NCBI GenBank assembly: GCA_029007035.1 | Contig: JAQXHC010000036.1 | Location: 1 to 51,393, forward strand | DNA: 51,393 nucleotides | Source: Oscillospiraceae bacterium | Lineage (GTDB): Bacteria > Bacillota > Clostridia > Oscillospirales > Ruminococcaceae | Reading direction: 5' to 3' | Made by a program: the position numbers and the translations under genes | The notes under the pieces: generated by a model | What the model saw: the letters and a program-made list of their open reading frames with translations, nothing else | The model's database searches: none | What the model was told of the DNA's origin: nothing | In this document: piece by piece, positions 9,613 through 18,027 of the stretch | Layout: each line of letters starts with the position of its first letter | Position numbering within the stretch: the first letter of the stretch is position 1

Positions 9613-10491
9613 ATGAAAGGAATTGTTCTTGCCGGTGGAAAAGGCACACGGCTTTACCCGAATACAATTGCTGTCAGCAAACAGCTTCTGCCAATCTATG
9701 ATAAGCCGCTGGTCTATTATCCGCTGTCGGTATTGCTGTTGGCGGGAATTAAGGATATTCTTGTTATTTCTACACCTGACGATACGCCAAACTACGAAAA
9801 GCTTCTTGGCAACGGCAGCCGGATTGGCGTTCATATTGAATATAAGATTCAGAAGACGCCGCGTGGACTTGCAGATGCGTTCATTCTTGGCGCAGAGTTC
9901 ATTGGAAATGACAGTGTATGTCTTGTGCTCGGAGATAATGTATTCTATGGAAAGGATTTCACGAGATTGCTTCGGACTGCCATGGAGCAGGCTGAGACAA
10001 GCGGAGCTGCGATCTTCGGATTTCCTGTTAAAGATCCAACCGCTTTTGGTGTGGTTGAATTTGATAAGGATAACCGTGTGATTTCAATTGAGGAAAAGCC
10101 GTCTGAGCCGAAATCTAATTATGCTGTGCCGGGACTGTATTTTTATAATAACGATGTCGTTGAGATTGCAAAAAATGTCAAGCCTTCAGCAAGAGGTGAG
10201 ATTGAGATCACCTCGGTTAATAACGCATATCGTGAAGCGGGGAAGCTTAAAGTTACGCTCATGGGCAGAGGCATCTCATGGCTGGATACAGGAACGCCGG
10301 AGGGTATGCAAAAGGCGGGCGACTTTGTAAAGACTGTACAGGAAATGCAGGGCTTCTATATTTCTTGCATCGAGGAGATAGCATGGAGAAGAGGATTTAT
10401 TACTAAAGAACAGCTTCGCAAGCTTGGCGAGGAGCTCAGGCAGACTGCCTATGGACAGTATCTCCTCTCACTTGTCGGCGAAGAAGCTTAA
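9613..10491 (+). CDS. rfbA: glucose-1-phosphate thymidylyltransferase RmlA
   Basis: RmlA/RfbA, 292 residues, the normal length. It makes dTDP-glucose from dTTP and glucose-1-phosphate. The nucleotide loop reads GIVLAGGKGTRLYPNT (GGSGTRLYP is more usual; Lys for Ser is a small variation), followed by SKQLLPIYDKPLVYYPL, the LVLGDNVFYG active-site segment, EEKPSEPKSNYAVPGLYFY and the WLDTGTPEGM region. The ribosome site AAGGAGGGAG lies just before the ATG. It forms a pair with rmlB. Confidence 0.96.
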   Translation: MKGIVLAGGKGTRLYPNTIAVSKQLLPIYDKPLVYYPLSVLLLAGIKDILVISTPDDTPNYEKLLGNGSRIGVHIEYKIQKTPRGLADAFILGAEFIGNDSVCLVLGDNVFYGKDFTRLLRTAMEQAETSGAAIFGFPVKDPTAFGVVEFDKDNRVISIEEKPSEPKSNYAVPGLYFYNNDVVEIAKNVKPSARGEIEITSVNNAYREAGKLKVTLMGRGISWLDTGTPEGMQKAGDFVKTVQEMQGFYISCIEEIAWRRGFITKEQLRKLGEELRQTAYGQYLLSLVGEEA

Positions 10492-10574
10492 TCGTAATAA
10501 AAAAATTTGTATATCAGCGAAGGCATCCTTTAATTTTTTCAGTGGTGTTTTTCGCAGAAAGGCGGATTATTAGC

Positions 10575-11603
10575 ATGACAATCATCGTTACAGGCGGAGC
10601 GGGCTTTATTGGCTCAAATTTTGTATTCCATATGTTGAAAAATTATCCGGATGACCGTATCATCTGTCTGGATAAGCTGACCTATGCAGGCAATCTTTCA
10701 ACACTTGCTCCGGTTATGGATAATCCGGCATTTCGTTTTGTGAAGCTGGATATATGCGACCGTGAGGGCGTATATAAGCTCTTTGAAGATGAAAAGCCGG
10801 ATATTGTCGTAAATTTTGCAGCGGAGTCTCATGTAGATCGATCGATTGAGAACCCGGAGATTTTCCTGCAAACTAATATCATCGGAACATCAGTGCTGTT
10901 GGATGCTTGCCGCAAATACGGCATACAGCGCTATCATCAGGTATCGACGGACGAGGTCTACGGCGATCTGCCGCTCGACAGACCCGACCTCTTCTTTACC
11001 GAAACAACGCCGATCCATACGAGCAGCCCGTACAGTTCATCGAAAGCAGGAGCAGATTTGCTGGTGCTTGCATATCAACGTACATACGGTCTTCCTGTCA
11101 CGATCAGCCGCTGTTCGAATAATTACGGACCGTATCATTTCCCGGAAAAGCTGATTCCACTGATGATTGCCAATGCACTGAATGATAAGCCGATGCCTGT
11201 TTACGGTGAAGGTCTTAATGTGCGCGACTGGCTGTATGTTGAAGATCATTGCCGCGCAATTGACCTCATCATCAGAAAAGGCAGAGTCGGAGAGGTATAC
11301 AATGTCGGCGGTCACAATGAAATGCGGAATATCGACATTGTCAAGCTGATCTGCAAGGAACTCGGTAAGCCGGAAAGTCTTATAGTGCATGTTGAGGATC
11401 GTAAGGGACACGATATGCGTTATGCGATTGATCCGACAAAAATACATAATGAGCTTGGTTGGTTACCTGAAACCAAATTTGAGGTTGGTATCAGGAAGAC
11501 GATTCAGTGGTATCTGGAACATAAGGAGTGGTGGGAGACGATTATCTCCGGCGAATACCAGAACTACTATGAAAAGATGTATGGTAACAAGCGTGAGGTG
11601 TAA
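10575..11603 (+). CDS. rfbB: dTDP-glucose 4,6-dehydratase RmlB
   Basis: An extended short-chain dehydrogenase of 342 residues that converts dTDP-glucose to dTDP-4-keto-6-deoxyglucose. The NAD-binding VTGGAGFIGSNFV is at the N-terminus, AAESHVDRSIENP is typical of RmlB, and the catalytic triad region reads STDEVYGDL and SPYSSSKAGADLLV. I chose the ATG at 10575, with AAAGGCGG upstream, over GTG 10542, because the Rossmann strand TIIVTGG begins right after it. It provides the keto sugar for the aminotransferase at 8488. Confidence 0.96.
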   Translation: MTIIVTGGAGFIGSNFVFHMLKNYPDDRIICLDKLTYAGNLSTLAPVMDNPAFRFVKLDICDREGVYKLFEDEKPDIVVNFAAESHVDRSIENPEIFLQTNIIGTSVLLDACRKYGIQRYHQVSTDEVYGDLPLDRPDLFFTETTPIHTSSPYSSSKAGADLLVLAYQRTYGLPVTISRCSNNYGPYHFPEKLIPLMIANALNDKPMPVYGEGLNVRDWLYVEDHCRAIDLIIRKGRVGEVYNVGGHNEMRNIDIVKLICKELGKPESLIVHVEDRKGHDMRYAIDPTKIHNELGWLPETKFEVGIRKTIQWYLEHKEWWETIISGEYQNYYEKMYGNKREV

Positions 11604-11605
11604 AC

Positions 11606-12247
11606 ATGAAGAAATGTCAATTGGCAATTAAACGAGCTTTTGATGTCGTGGTTTCCCTGCTCATGATCATATTTTTAACTATCATTCCTGTGCTGATTGT
11701 GGTTCCGATAGCAATAAAGCTTACATCAGCGGGACCGGCTGTTTTCAAGCAGGAACGCGTTGGAAAAGACGGAAAGATTTTTAAGATTTACAAATTCCGG
11801 ACTATGCGAAATCCCCCGAAAGGTACATACAGCGTTAACGGCGTTCTTTATAAGCCGAACGGAGAACTGTTAGAGCCTTCCAGCACCAGAATAACGAAAG
11901 TTGGCGCATTTCTGAGAAAAACCAGTTTGGATGAGTTGATGCAGCTTTTCAATATTCTGGAGGGTACCATGAGTTTTGTCGGTCCACGGCCTTCATTGCC
12001 GTATCAGGCGGAAAAATATACGGCTGAACAGCGTCGCCGTCTGGAAATGAAGCCCGGTATGACCGGCTGGGCACAGGTCAATGGCAGAAATAATCTGACA
12101 TGGACAGAGAAGATAAAATACGATGTAGAGTATGTTGACCGCTTCAGTCTGCTTTTTGACCTGAAGATAATGTTCAAAACAGTTGGTGTGGTTCTCAAGC
12201 GCGATAAGATTGAATTCGAGAAAGAAGACAGTCTTACAAAAAAATAA
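11606..12247 (+). CDS. initiating sugar transferase (PglC/EpsL-like phosphoglycosyl transferase)
   Basis: A monotopic phosphoglycosyl transferase of 213 residues. It attaches the first sugar phosphate to undecaprenyl phosphate. One membrane segment at residues 15-37 follows a basic stretch ([12 protein letters not shown]). Diagnostic motifs: [21 protein letters not shown], the catalytic Asp-Glu dyad in [20 protein letters not shown] and [14 protein letters not shown]. It is of the short PglC/EpsL type, lacking the extra WcaJ membrane domain. The EpsN-like gene at the start of the locus would fit a bacillosamine-type first sugar. It starts two bases after rmlB. Confidence 0.95.
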   Translation: MKKCQLAIKRAFDVVVSLLMIIFLTIIPVLIVVPIAIKLTSAGPAVFKQERVGKDGKIFKIYKFRTMRNPPKGTYSVNGVLYKPNGELLEPSSTRITKVGAFLRKTSLDELMQLFNILEGTMSFVGPRPSLPYQAEKYTAEQRRRLEMKPGMTGWAQVNGRNNLTWTEKIKYDVEYVDRFSLLFDLKIMFKTVGVVLKRDKIEFEKEDSLTKK

Positions 12248-12309
12248 ATATAACACGCAGAATTTTGCATGTTATCTGCAATTTATTTGATTCTGTTTCC
12301 GGTGATGAT

Positions 12310-12334
12310 GTATTGATCCAAACGGGATCAATAC
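12310..12334. repeat. perfect 10-bp inverted repeat between the two halves of the locus
   Basis: GTATTGATCC (12310-12319) and GGATCAATAC (12325-12334) enclose a five-base loop. No T-run follows, so it does not look like an intrinsic terminator. It lies in the 118-base gap before the second ATP-grasp gene and could be an operator or a processing site. Confidence 0.5.
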
Positions 12335-12365
12335 CGAAACAAATATAATAATTGGGAGGATTACA

Positions 12366-13622
12366 TTGAAGGCTTTAGTATTAGCAGGCGGTGTACCGCA
12401 GGCGGAACTGCTTCGGCAGCTTCGTGAAAGAAAAATCACAACTGTACTCGCTGACGGCAGCGCAACTCCGATTGCAAAACCCTATGCTGATTATTTTTAT
12501 CAGGTGGATATTTTTGATATTGAAGCAGTAAAGCAGCTTGCCTTGGACGAAAAGGTCGATTTTCTGATTACAGTCTGTGCAGATCAGGTTTTGCTGGTAG
12601 TGGCACAGGTTTCGGAGGCATTGAATCTCCCTTGCTATATTGACTACGAGACCGGTATGAATGTATCGGATAAGATTCGTATGAAGCGTCTTTTTCTCAA
12701 GAACGGAATCCCGACAACACGCTATGTTGAGATGACAGAATTTGATGAGACAAAAGTGCAGCAGCTTTCCTATCCGCTTGTCATTAAGCCAGTAGACGCG
12801 TATAGTTCCAAGGGTGTGCGTAAGGCGGTAAACCGTGATGAACTTGTACAGTATTGCAGGGAAGCGGCGGAAATCAGCAGGACAAGAGGCGTTATCGTTG
12901 AAGAATTTTTCTCCGGAGAAGAAATCAGCGTGGACGCATTTGTGGTCAATGGTAAGGCAAAGATCCTCTGTGTATCTAACAGCGACAAGGTGCAGAGTGA
13001 TGACCGCTTTGTGATATTCAGAGGCAGATATCCCGTATGTGTACCGGATACAATTATGAGACAGATTGAAACAGTGACACAGCAGATTGCAGATTCTTTC
13101 GGACTTGTCAATTCGCCGCTGCTGATCCAACTGCTGCATAATGGCAGCAAGATCTCCGTTCTGGAGTTCTGTGCAAGAACAGGCGGCAATATGAAATGGC
13201 TGCTCATCAAGTATTCCTGCGGTGTAGATGTTATTAGTGCTGCTATTGATATCACGCTTGGCAAAACCCCCGATCTTACGATGAAAGATACAGGCAACAA
13301 AGTTGTTGTAAATGACTTCATCTATTGCAGACCGGGAGTTCTGGATCACTTTGAAGGCTTTGAGGATATGGTCAATGAGGGCATGATTCATGAATTTCAT
13401 CCCGTGCGCAGCAAGGGTACAATTATACGCGGCGTGACCAGCAGCAGCGACCGTGTTGCCGGTATGAATATTATTGCTTCCTCTGTTGAGGAATTCAATA
13501 AGAAACAGCGGTATATCTCAGATCATGTAAAGGTCATCGACCAAAACGGAAACGATGTTATGCGGCATGATTTGTTGCCGGATCTTTCGACAGACTGTCT
13601 TTTTGCGGAGAAATTATCATGA
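12366..13622 (+). CDS. ATP-grasp ligase
   Basis: A 418-residue ATP-grasp enzyme, unlike the one at 6788 except for the fold. The N-terminal KALVLAGGVPQAELLRQL, the ATP-binding PLVIKPVDAYSSKGVRKAV near residues 138-156, GVIVEEFFSGEEISVDAFVV, and SVLEFCARTGGNMKWLLIK near residues 261-279 define the domains. The SGEEISVDAFV and ARTGG signatures resemble carboxylate-amine ligases of the BacD/carnosine-synthase kind. Start is TTG with GGGAGG at 12354-12359. Its stop overlaps the next start (ATGA-type, 13619-13622). It opens the acid-enzyme block, so it is a candidate for joining the acid made there to an amine. Confidence 0.85.
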   Translation: MKALVLAGGVPQAELLRQLRERKITTVLADGSATPIAKPYADYFYQVDIFDIEAVKQLALDEKVDFLITVCADQVLLVVAQVSEALNLPCYIDYETGMNVSDKIRMKRLFLKNGIPTTRYVEMTEFDETKVQQLSYPLVIKPVDAYSSKGVRKAVNRDELVQYCREAAEISRTRGVIVEEFFSGEEISVDAFVVNGKAKILCVSNSDKVQSDDRFVIFRGRYPVCVPDTIMRQIETVTQQIADSFGLVNSPLLIQLLHNGSKISVLEFCARTGGNMKWLLIKYSCGVDVISAAIDITLGKTPDLTMKDTGNKVVVNDFIYCRPGVLDHFEGFEDMVNEGMIHEFHPVRSKGTIIRGVTSSSDRVAGMNIIASSVEEFNKKQRYISDHVKVIDQNGNDVMRHDLLPDLSTDCLFAEKLS

Positions 13623-14959
13623 CGAAAACAGAATTGTATTTGCAGGAAATTAACAGGGTTGCCAATAAAGAGATACCGGAGGCGGTTTTAGCCAGAGCAA
13701 GACAGTCTTTGCTTGATTATCTTGCAGTTACCTGTGCAGGGCAGCGCTTTCAACAGGATAAGCTGAAAAAGTATTTCGATTTTGCGAATCCTGAACAGGG
13801 CAGATTTACAGCAATCGGTACTAAGAAAAAGCTTGCTTTTAAGGAAGCGGTTTTCCTGAACGGTCTGAATGGACATGCGTTGGATTTTGATGACGGTACT
13901 AATTCCGGTATTATTCATCTTGGTTCTCCGATTTTCTCTCTGCTGTTGCCTTTTGCCCAGCTTTATGATATAAGCATTGATAAGCTTCTTCGTGCGGCGG
14001 TTATTGGATATGAATCCTCCTATACTATGGCAGTCTCTATTCAACCCGGTCATAAAGCACTCGGATACCACGCAACGGGTACCTGCGGCGTTCTTGGAGC
14101 AGTCATTGCCGCATCTTATATGCTTGATTTTACAGAGGAGACACGCTTTCAGGCGTTAGCAGCGGCATGTGTTTCTGCATCCGGAATGCTGATGGTTCTG
14201 GATGATGGTTCTGAGCTTAAGCCTTATAATGTTGCAAAAAGCTCATTGCTGGCGGCAACTTCACTTCAGCTTGCCCAGGCAGGGTTCAAAGGACATCCGG
14301 ATCCGATCGGACATTCCCGCGGCTTCCTCAAAATGATGACCGGCAGGGATGATGTCGAATTAAAATCCACACTTCTTAATGGAACATATGCAATCCAAAA
14401 ATCATATACCAAGCCGTATGCTTCCTGTCGTTATACGCATCCCTCTGTTGAAGCTGCAATCAATTTGAGGAATCAGTACGGTATTAAATCAGAAGATGTT
14501 GAACGCATTGATATCAGGACTTATTCGCTTGCAGTTGCCGGTCACGATCATACTGAAATTCCCGGATCTTATTCCGCAAAAATGAGCATTCCTTACAGTA
14601 CTGCTGTTGGATTGATTTTCGGAAAGGCAGGTTTGCAGGAGTTCAGCGAGGAAAAGGTGCAGGATCCAGAGATCCTTGCGCTTGCACAAAAGGTACATGT
14701 TTCTGCTGATGAAAAACTGAGTGCTGCTTTTCCGGCAAAACAAACTGCTGTAGTTTCGATACAAACAAAAGAGCAGTTCGTCGAGCAGGTAGATTTCCCG
14801 AAAGGTGAGCCTGAAAATCCTCTGACAGATGAAGAATTCCGAACTCGCTATGATGGACTAATGGCGTACGCCGGTGTGAATACTACGTTCAGCGCACAGG
14901 TATTTGACATGGTATATCAGGATGGTGCAAAAGCATCGGATATACTGCAATTGCTTTGA
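13619..14959 (+). CDS. MmgE/PrpD family protein
   Basis: 446 residues of the MmgE/PrpD family, which includes 2-methylcitrate dehydratase, cis-aconitate decarboxylase and immune-responsive gene 1. The family motif NGLNGHALDFDDG is near residue 80, followed by GYHATGTCGVLGA near residues 143-155, HSRGFLKMM and the conserved KPYASCRYTHPSVEA near residues 262-276. Members add or remove water, or decarboxylate, a tricarboxylic acid. Here it is coupled to an ATP-grasp gene and followed by other small-acid enzymes, so a biosynthetic role is more likely than propionate catabolism. No prpB or prpC is adjacent. Reaction unknown. Confidence 0.87.
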   Translation: MTKTELYLQEINRVANKEIPEAVLARARQSLLDYLAVTCAGQRFQQDKLKKYFDFANPEQGRFTAIGTKKKLAFKEAVFLNGLNGHALDFDDGTNSGIIHLGSPIFSLLLPFAQLYDISIDKLLRAAVIGYESSYTMAVSIQPGHKALGYHATGTCGVLGAVIAASYMLDFTEETRFQALAAACVSASGMLMVLDDGSELKPYNVAKSSLLAATSLQLAQAGFKGHPDPIGHSRGFLKMMTGRDDVELKSTLLNGTYAIQKSYTKPYASCRYTHPSVEAAINLRNQYGIKSEDVERIDIRTYSLAVAGHDHTEIPGSYSAKMSIPYSTAVGLIFGKAGLQEFSEEKVQDPEILALAQKVHVSADEKLSAAFPAKQTAVVSIQTKEQFVEQVDFPKGEPENPLTDEEFRTRYDGLMAYAGVNTTFSAQVFDMVYQDGAKASDILQLL

Positions 14960-14976
14960 AAGAGAGGTAACGCATT

Positions 14977-15939
14977 ATGGGTATAAAACTTGTCCTTGGA
15001 ACAATGACATTCGGAGAATCGGTTTTTTCTCCTGAGCCGAACAATTTTATTCAGACATTTTTAGATGCAGGATATGATGAACTTGATACTGCTTATGTAT
15101 ATAATGAGGGACAGAGTGAACGCCTGATCGGCGAAGCCCTGAAAGTGATTGGCAGAGACCGTGTCCGGCTTGCAACAAAGGTTAACCCCCGTATTACCGG
15201 AAAACTGGACGGCGATGCTGCTTATGCTCAGCTTAACGAATCTCTTTCACGTCTTGGCACGGATTATGCTGATATATTCTATCTGCATTTTCCTGATCCG
15301 AATACATCGGTAGAATCTGTATTGGCTGCTTGCGCTGATTTGCATTCACAGGGAAAGTTTATAGAATTAGGTCTTTCAAATTTTCCTGCATGGATGGTTT
15401 CGGATGTGTGGCATCTTTGTGAAAAAAACGGTTGGGTCAAGCCAACCGTTTATGAGGGAATCTATAATCCGCTGACCAGAAAGGCGGAAATTGAGCTGAA
15501 TGCTTGTCTCAATCATTTCAAAATGCGTTTTTATGCCTATAATCCAATGGCAGGAGGTCTGCTGACCGGACGTTATGGAAAATTTGAGGATGATCCGACA
15601 GATGGAAGATTTACACACCGTCCGAATTATCAGAACCGCTATTGGAAAAAGAATTATTTTGACGCTGTCGATATGCTAAGACCAATTTGTGAAAAATATG
15701 GTATAACGATTATTGAAGCTACATACCGCTGGCTTGCTTATCATTCTATGCTGAATGCGGAGCGCGGAGATGCTATTATCATCGGTGCTTCAAAACTGAA
15801 TCATTTGCAGCAGAATATGGATACAATCAAAGCGGGACCGCTGCCGGATGAAATTACCGAAGCCTTCAGTCGCGCATGGACAATATGTAAGGCTGACAGC
15901 CCGGAATACTTCACATTATTCAAGGGTGCTGCAAAATAA
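14977..15939 (+). CDS. aldo/keto reductase
   Basis: A 320-residue NADPH-dependent (beta/alpha)8 barrel of the AKR7 (aflatoxin aldehyde reductase) type. The catalytic tetrad is readable: D37 and Y42 in DELDTAYVYNEG, K68 in LATKVNP, and His in IFYLHFPDP. IIIGASKLNHLQQN near residues 269-282 binds the cofactor phosphate. The AGG ribosome site lies before the ATG. It precedes a ThDP decarboxylase, so it could reduce the aldehyde that enzyme makes. Confidence 0.92.
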   Translation: MGIKLVLGTMTFGESVFSPEPNNFIQTFLDAGYDELDTAYVYNEGQSERLIGEALKVIGRDRVRLATKVNPRITGKLDGDAAYAQLNESLSRLGTDYADIFYLHFPDPNTSVESVLAACADLHSQGKFIELGLSNFPAWMVSDVWHLCEKNGWVKPTVYEGIYNPLTRKAEIELNACLNHFKMRFYAYNPMAGGLLTGRYGKFEDDPTDGRFTHRPNYQNRYWKKNYFDAVDMLRPICEKYGITIIEATYRWLAYHSMLNAERGDAIIIGASKLNHLQQNMDTIKAGPLPDEITEAFSRAWTICKADSPEYFTLFKGAAK

Positions 15940-15948
15940 GGAGGAGCA

Positions 15949-17085
15949 ATGTTAGATCAAAACATAGTTTACAGCGAACTGAAAAAAAATGGTGTAACCT
16001 TTTTTACAGGTGTGCCGGATTCTTATCTTAACGGTTTCTGCAATTTTCTGGTGAATCATGTGCCTGAGAACAGGAATATCATTGCGGCAAACGAGGGCAA
16101 TGCGATTGGCATTGCATCAGGTCATTATTTTGCAACGAAGGAAATTCCGCTGGTGTATATGCAGAACAGCGGCATGGGCAATACAATTAACCCACTGGCT
16201 TCTCTTGCGGAAAAGGATGTGTATGCTGTCCCGATGATATTGCTTATCGGCTGGCGCGGTCAGGGAAATACGGAGCCGAATCATCCTCAGCATAAACTTC
16301 AGGGCGAGATCACTCCGGGACTGCTGGAAGTAATGCATATTCCTTACAGCATTCTCATGGACGATGACGGGAATTTTAAGGAGGTCGCAGAAAAAGCGGT
16401 TGCCTATTGCAGAGAAAAACGCCAGCCATATGCTTTGATAGCTCCGAAAGGGGTCATGGCGGCTGCAGAAAAGGCAAACAACGTTGATGCGTTGTATCCG
16501 ATGAGCCGCGAGGAAGCGATTGAGATTATTCTTGATAATATGCCTGCAGATACGGTGTATTCTGCGACAACCGGCAGAGCAACGAGAGAAATCTTCTTTT
16601 TGCGTGAGCGGAGAAATGAAACAAAGGCACATGATTTTCTGAATGTTGGCTCAATGGGACATGCATCTTCGGTTGCACTTGGAATCGCACTGGAGCAGCC
16701 TTCACGCAAGGTTGTTGTTCTGGACGGAGATTCCGCCTGCATGATGCATATGGGTGCAATGACAATGGTCAGCAAGCTGAATGTGCCGAATTATTTGCAT
16801 GTTGTACTGAATAACGGCGCACACGAATCAGTCGGCGGGCAGCCGTCTGCCGGATATATGGTGGATTTTACGAAGATTGCTGAAGCCTGCGGCTATGCTA
16901 CCGTCGGCAAAGCGGTGGAAAATGCGGCGGAGCTGATAAATGCTATCAACGCACTGAAAGACTGTGGTAAAGCGGCTTTCATCGATTGCCGCATTCATAA
17001 AGGATTGCGCAGTAAGCTGCCGCCGATTATCTTTGACCACAGAAAAGCAATAGATGCACTTATTGAAGATCTTAATGAATCATGA
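15949..17085 (+). CDS. phosphonopyruvate decarboxylase-like ThDP enzyme
   Basis: A 378-residue thiamine-diphosphate enzyme of the phosphonopyruvate/sulfopyruvate decarboxylase family. The N-terminal PYR domain has the activating glutamate E49 in AANEGNAIGIASGHYFA and the family-typical LIGWRGQGNTEPNHPQH. The C-terminal PP domain has the ThDP/Mg motif starting LDGDSACMMHMGAM and ending VVLNN about 25 residues later. Family members decarboxylate 3-phosphono- or 3-sulfopyruvate to the aldehyde. No PEP mutase or sulfopyruvate-forming enzyme is in the window, so the substrate may be another 2-oxo acid. It is tightly packed between the aldo/keto reductase and the TIM-barrel gene. Confidence 0.9.
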   Translation: MLDQNIVYSELKKNGVTFFTGVPDSYLNGFCNFLVNHVPENRNIIAANEGNAIGIASGHYFATKEIPLVYMQNSGMGNTINPLASLAEKDVYAVPMILLIGWRGQGNTEPNHPQHKLQGEITPGLLEVMHIPYSILMDDDGNFKEVAEKAVAYCREKRQPYALIAPKGVMAAAEKANNVDALYPMSREEAIEIILDNMPADTVYSATTGRATREIFFLRERRNETKAHDFLNVGSMGHASSVALGIALEQPSRKVVVLDGDSACMMHMGAMTMVSKLNVPNYLHVVLNNGAHESVGGQPSAGYMVDFTKIAEACGYATVGKAVENAAELINAINALKDCGKAAFIDCRIHKGLRSKLPPIIFDHRKAIDALIEDLNES

Positions 17086-17098
17086 GGAGAATATCGAA

Positions 17099-18001
17099 AT
17101 GAACAGCATTGAAAAAACCAGAGAATTTTTGAAATCAATTGGAATGCCCGGCAGTGATGCCTATGATTTGCCGACTTCCGAAAAACGATTCAAGGACGGT
17201 GGACAGTATCGTTTTGAGGTTCCGGGTATCCAGGGACCGAAGGTAATGAAGGCACTGCTCGAAGCGATGGACGGATACGGACTGTATCTGCACCGTGTAA
17301 CTCAGACACAGGGTATCATGCGTCTGACTGATGAAGAAATCAGCAAAATGGTGGAACTGGCATACGAGTGGCAGACCGATCTGATTCTCGCAATCGGTCC
17401 CCGTGCCACAACGGATACTTCTGCATCAGTACATACCGAAGAAGGCGTTAGAATGGGTTATCGTCTGCGCGGTCAGGAGCAGATTGTTCGTGCAATAGAG
17501 GATGTGAAGCGTGCAGCACGTCTTGGCTGCCGTGGCTTCCTCGTTTATGACGAGGGCTGCCTCTGGGTTCTGAATGAAATGCGCAAGGCAGGAGAGATCC
17601 CCGAGAACTGCCACTTCAAGATCTCTGCACATGCCGGTCACGGTAATCCTTGCTCTGCAAAGCTGCTGGAGATGAACGGAGCAGATTCGATTAATCCGGT
17701 GCGTGATATCCAGCTGCAGATGCTTGCTGCAATGCGTCAGGCGGTTGATTGCCCTATTGATATTCATACTGAGAATCCAAAGTCAACAGGAGGCTTTATC
17801 CGTCATTATGAGGTGCCTGAGATGATTCGTGTTGCGGCTCCCATTTACCTGAAAACCGGCGGCTCAGTCGCTGCTACACACAGCTGGGACAGCACAGAGG
17901 ATGACGCGAGAAAGCGTGCAAAACAGTGTTCACTTGTTAAGCGTATGATTGATGAATATTATCCGGAGGCAGTTTGGTCTCCAAAGGGAAGTCTTGTCTG
18001 A
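17099..18001 (+). CDS. TIM-barrel protein resembling U32-like proteins
   Basis: A 300-residue soluble protein that I cannot assign firmly. From memory it resembles proteins labelled U32-family peptidase in actinobacteria and clostridia. Blocks that look conserved: YDLPTSEKRF and FEVPGIQGPKVMKALLEA near residues 20-55, HRVTQTQGIMRLTDEEI, LAIGPRATTDTSAS, GCRGFLVYDEGCLWVLNEM near residues 143-161, DIHTENPKSTGGFIRHYEVP and APIYLKTGG. The alternation fits a (beta/alpha)8 barrel. No signal peptide, so peptidase action is doubtful. The ATG at 17099, behind GAGGAGA, was preferred over an in-frame upstream ATG. In context, probably an enzyme acting on a small acid. Confidence 0.6.
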   Translation: MNSIEKTREFLKSIGMPGSDAYDLPTSEKRFKDGGQYRFEVPGIQGPKVMKALLEAMDGYGLYLHRVTQTQGIMRLTDEEISKMVELAYEWQTDLILAIGPRATTDTSASVHTEEGVRMGYRLRGQEQIVRAIEDVKRAARLGCRGFLVYDEGCLWVLNEMRKAGEIPENCHFKISAHAGHGNPCSAKLLEMNGADSINPVRDIQLQMLAAMRQAVDCPIDIHTENPKSTGGFIRHYEVPEMIRVAAPIYLKTGGSVAATHSWDSTEDDARKRAKQCSLVKRMIDEYYPEAVWSPKGSLV

Positions 18002-18027
18002 AACATTAGAGGAAAGAAGGTTTTTTT

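Noticed and set aside
10542..10574. N-terminal extension of RmlB from GTG 10542
   Set aside because: The Rossmann strand starts right after ATG 10575, which has its own ribosome site.
12381..13400. Minus-strand open frame of 339 codons
   Set aside because: It lies wholly inside the ATP-grasp gene, has no family features and looks like an antisense shadow.
13619..14959. Methylcitrate cycle operon
   Set aside because: No methylcitrate synthase or methylisocitrate lyase next to it; the CitE-like lyase is a different family.
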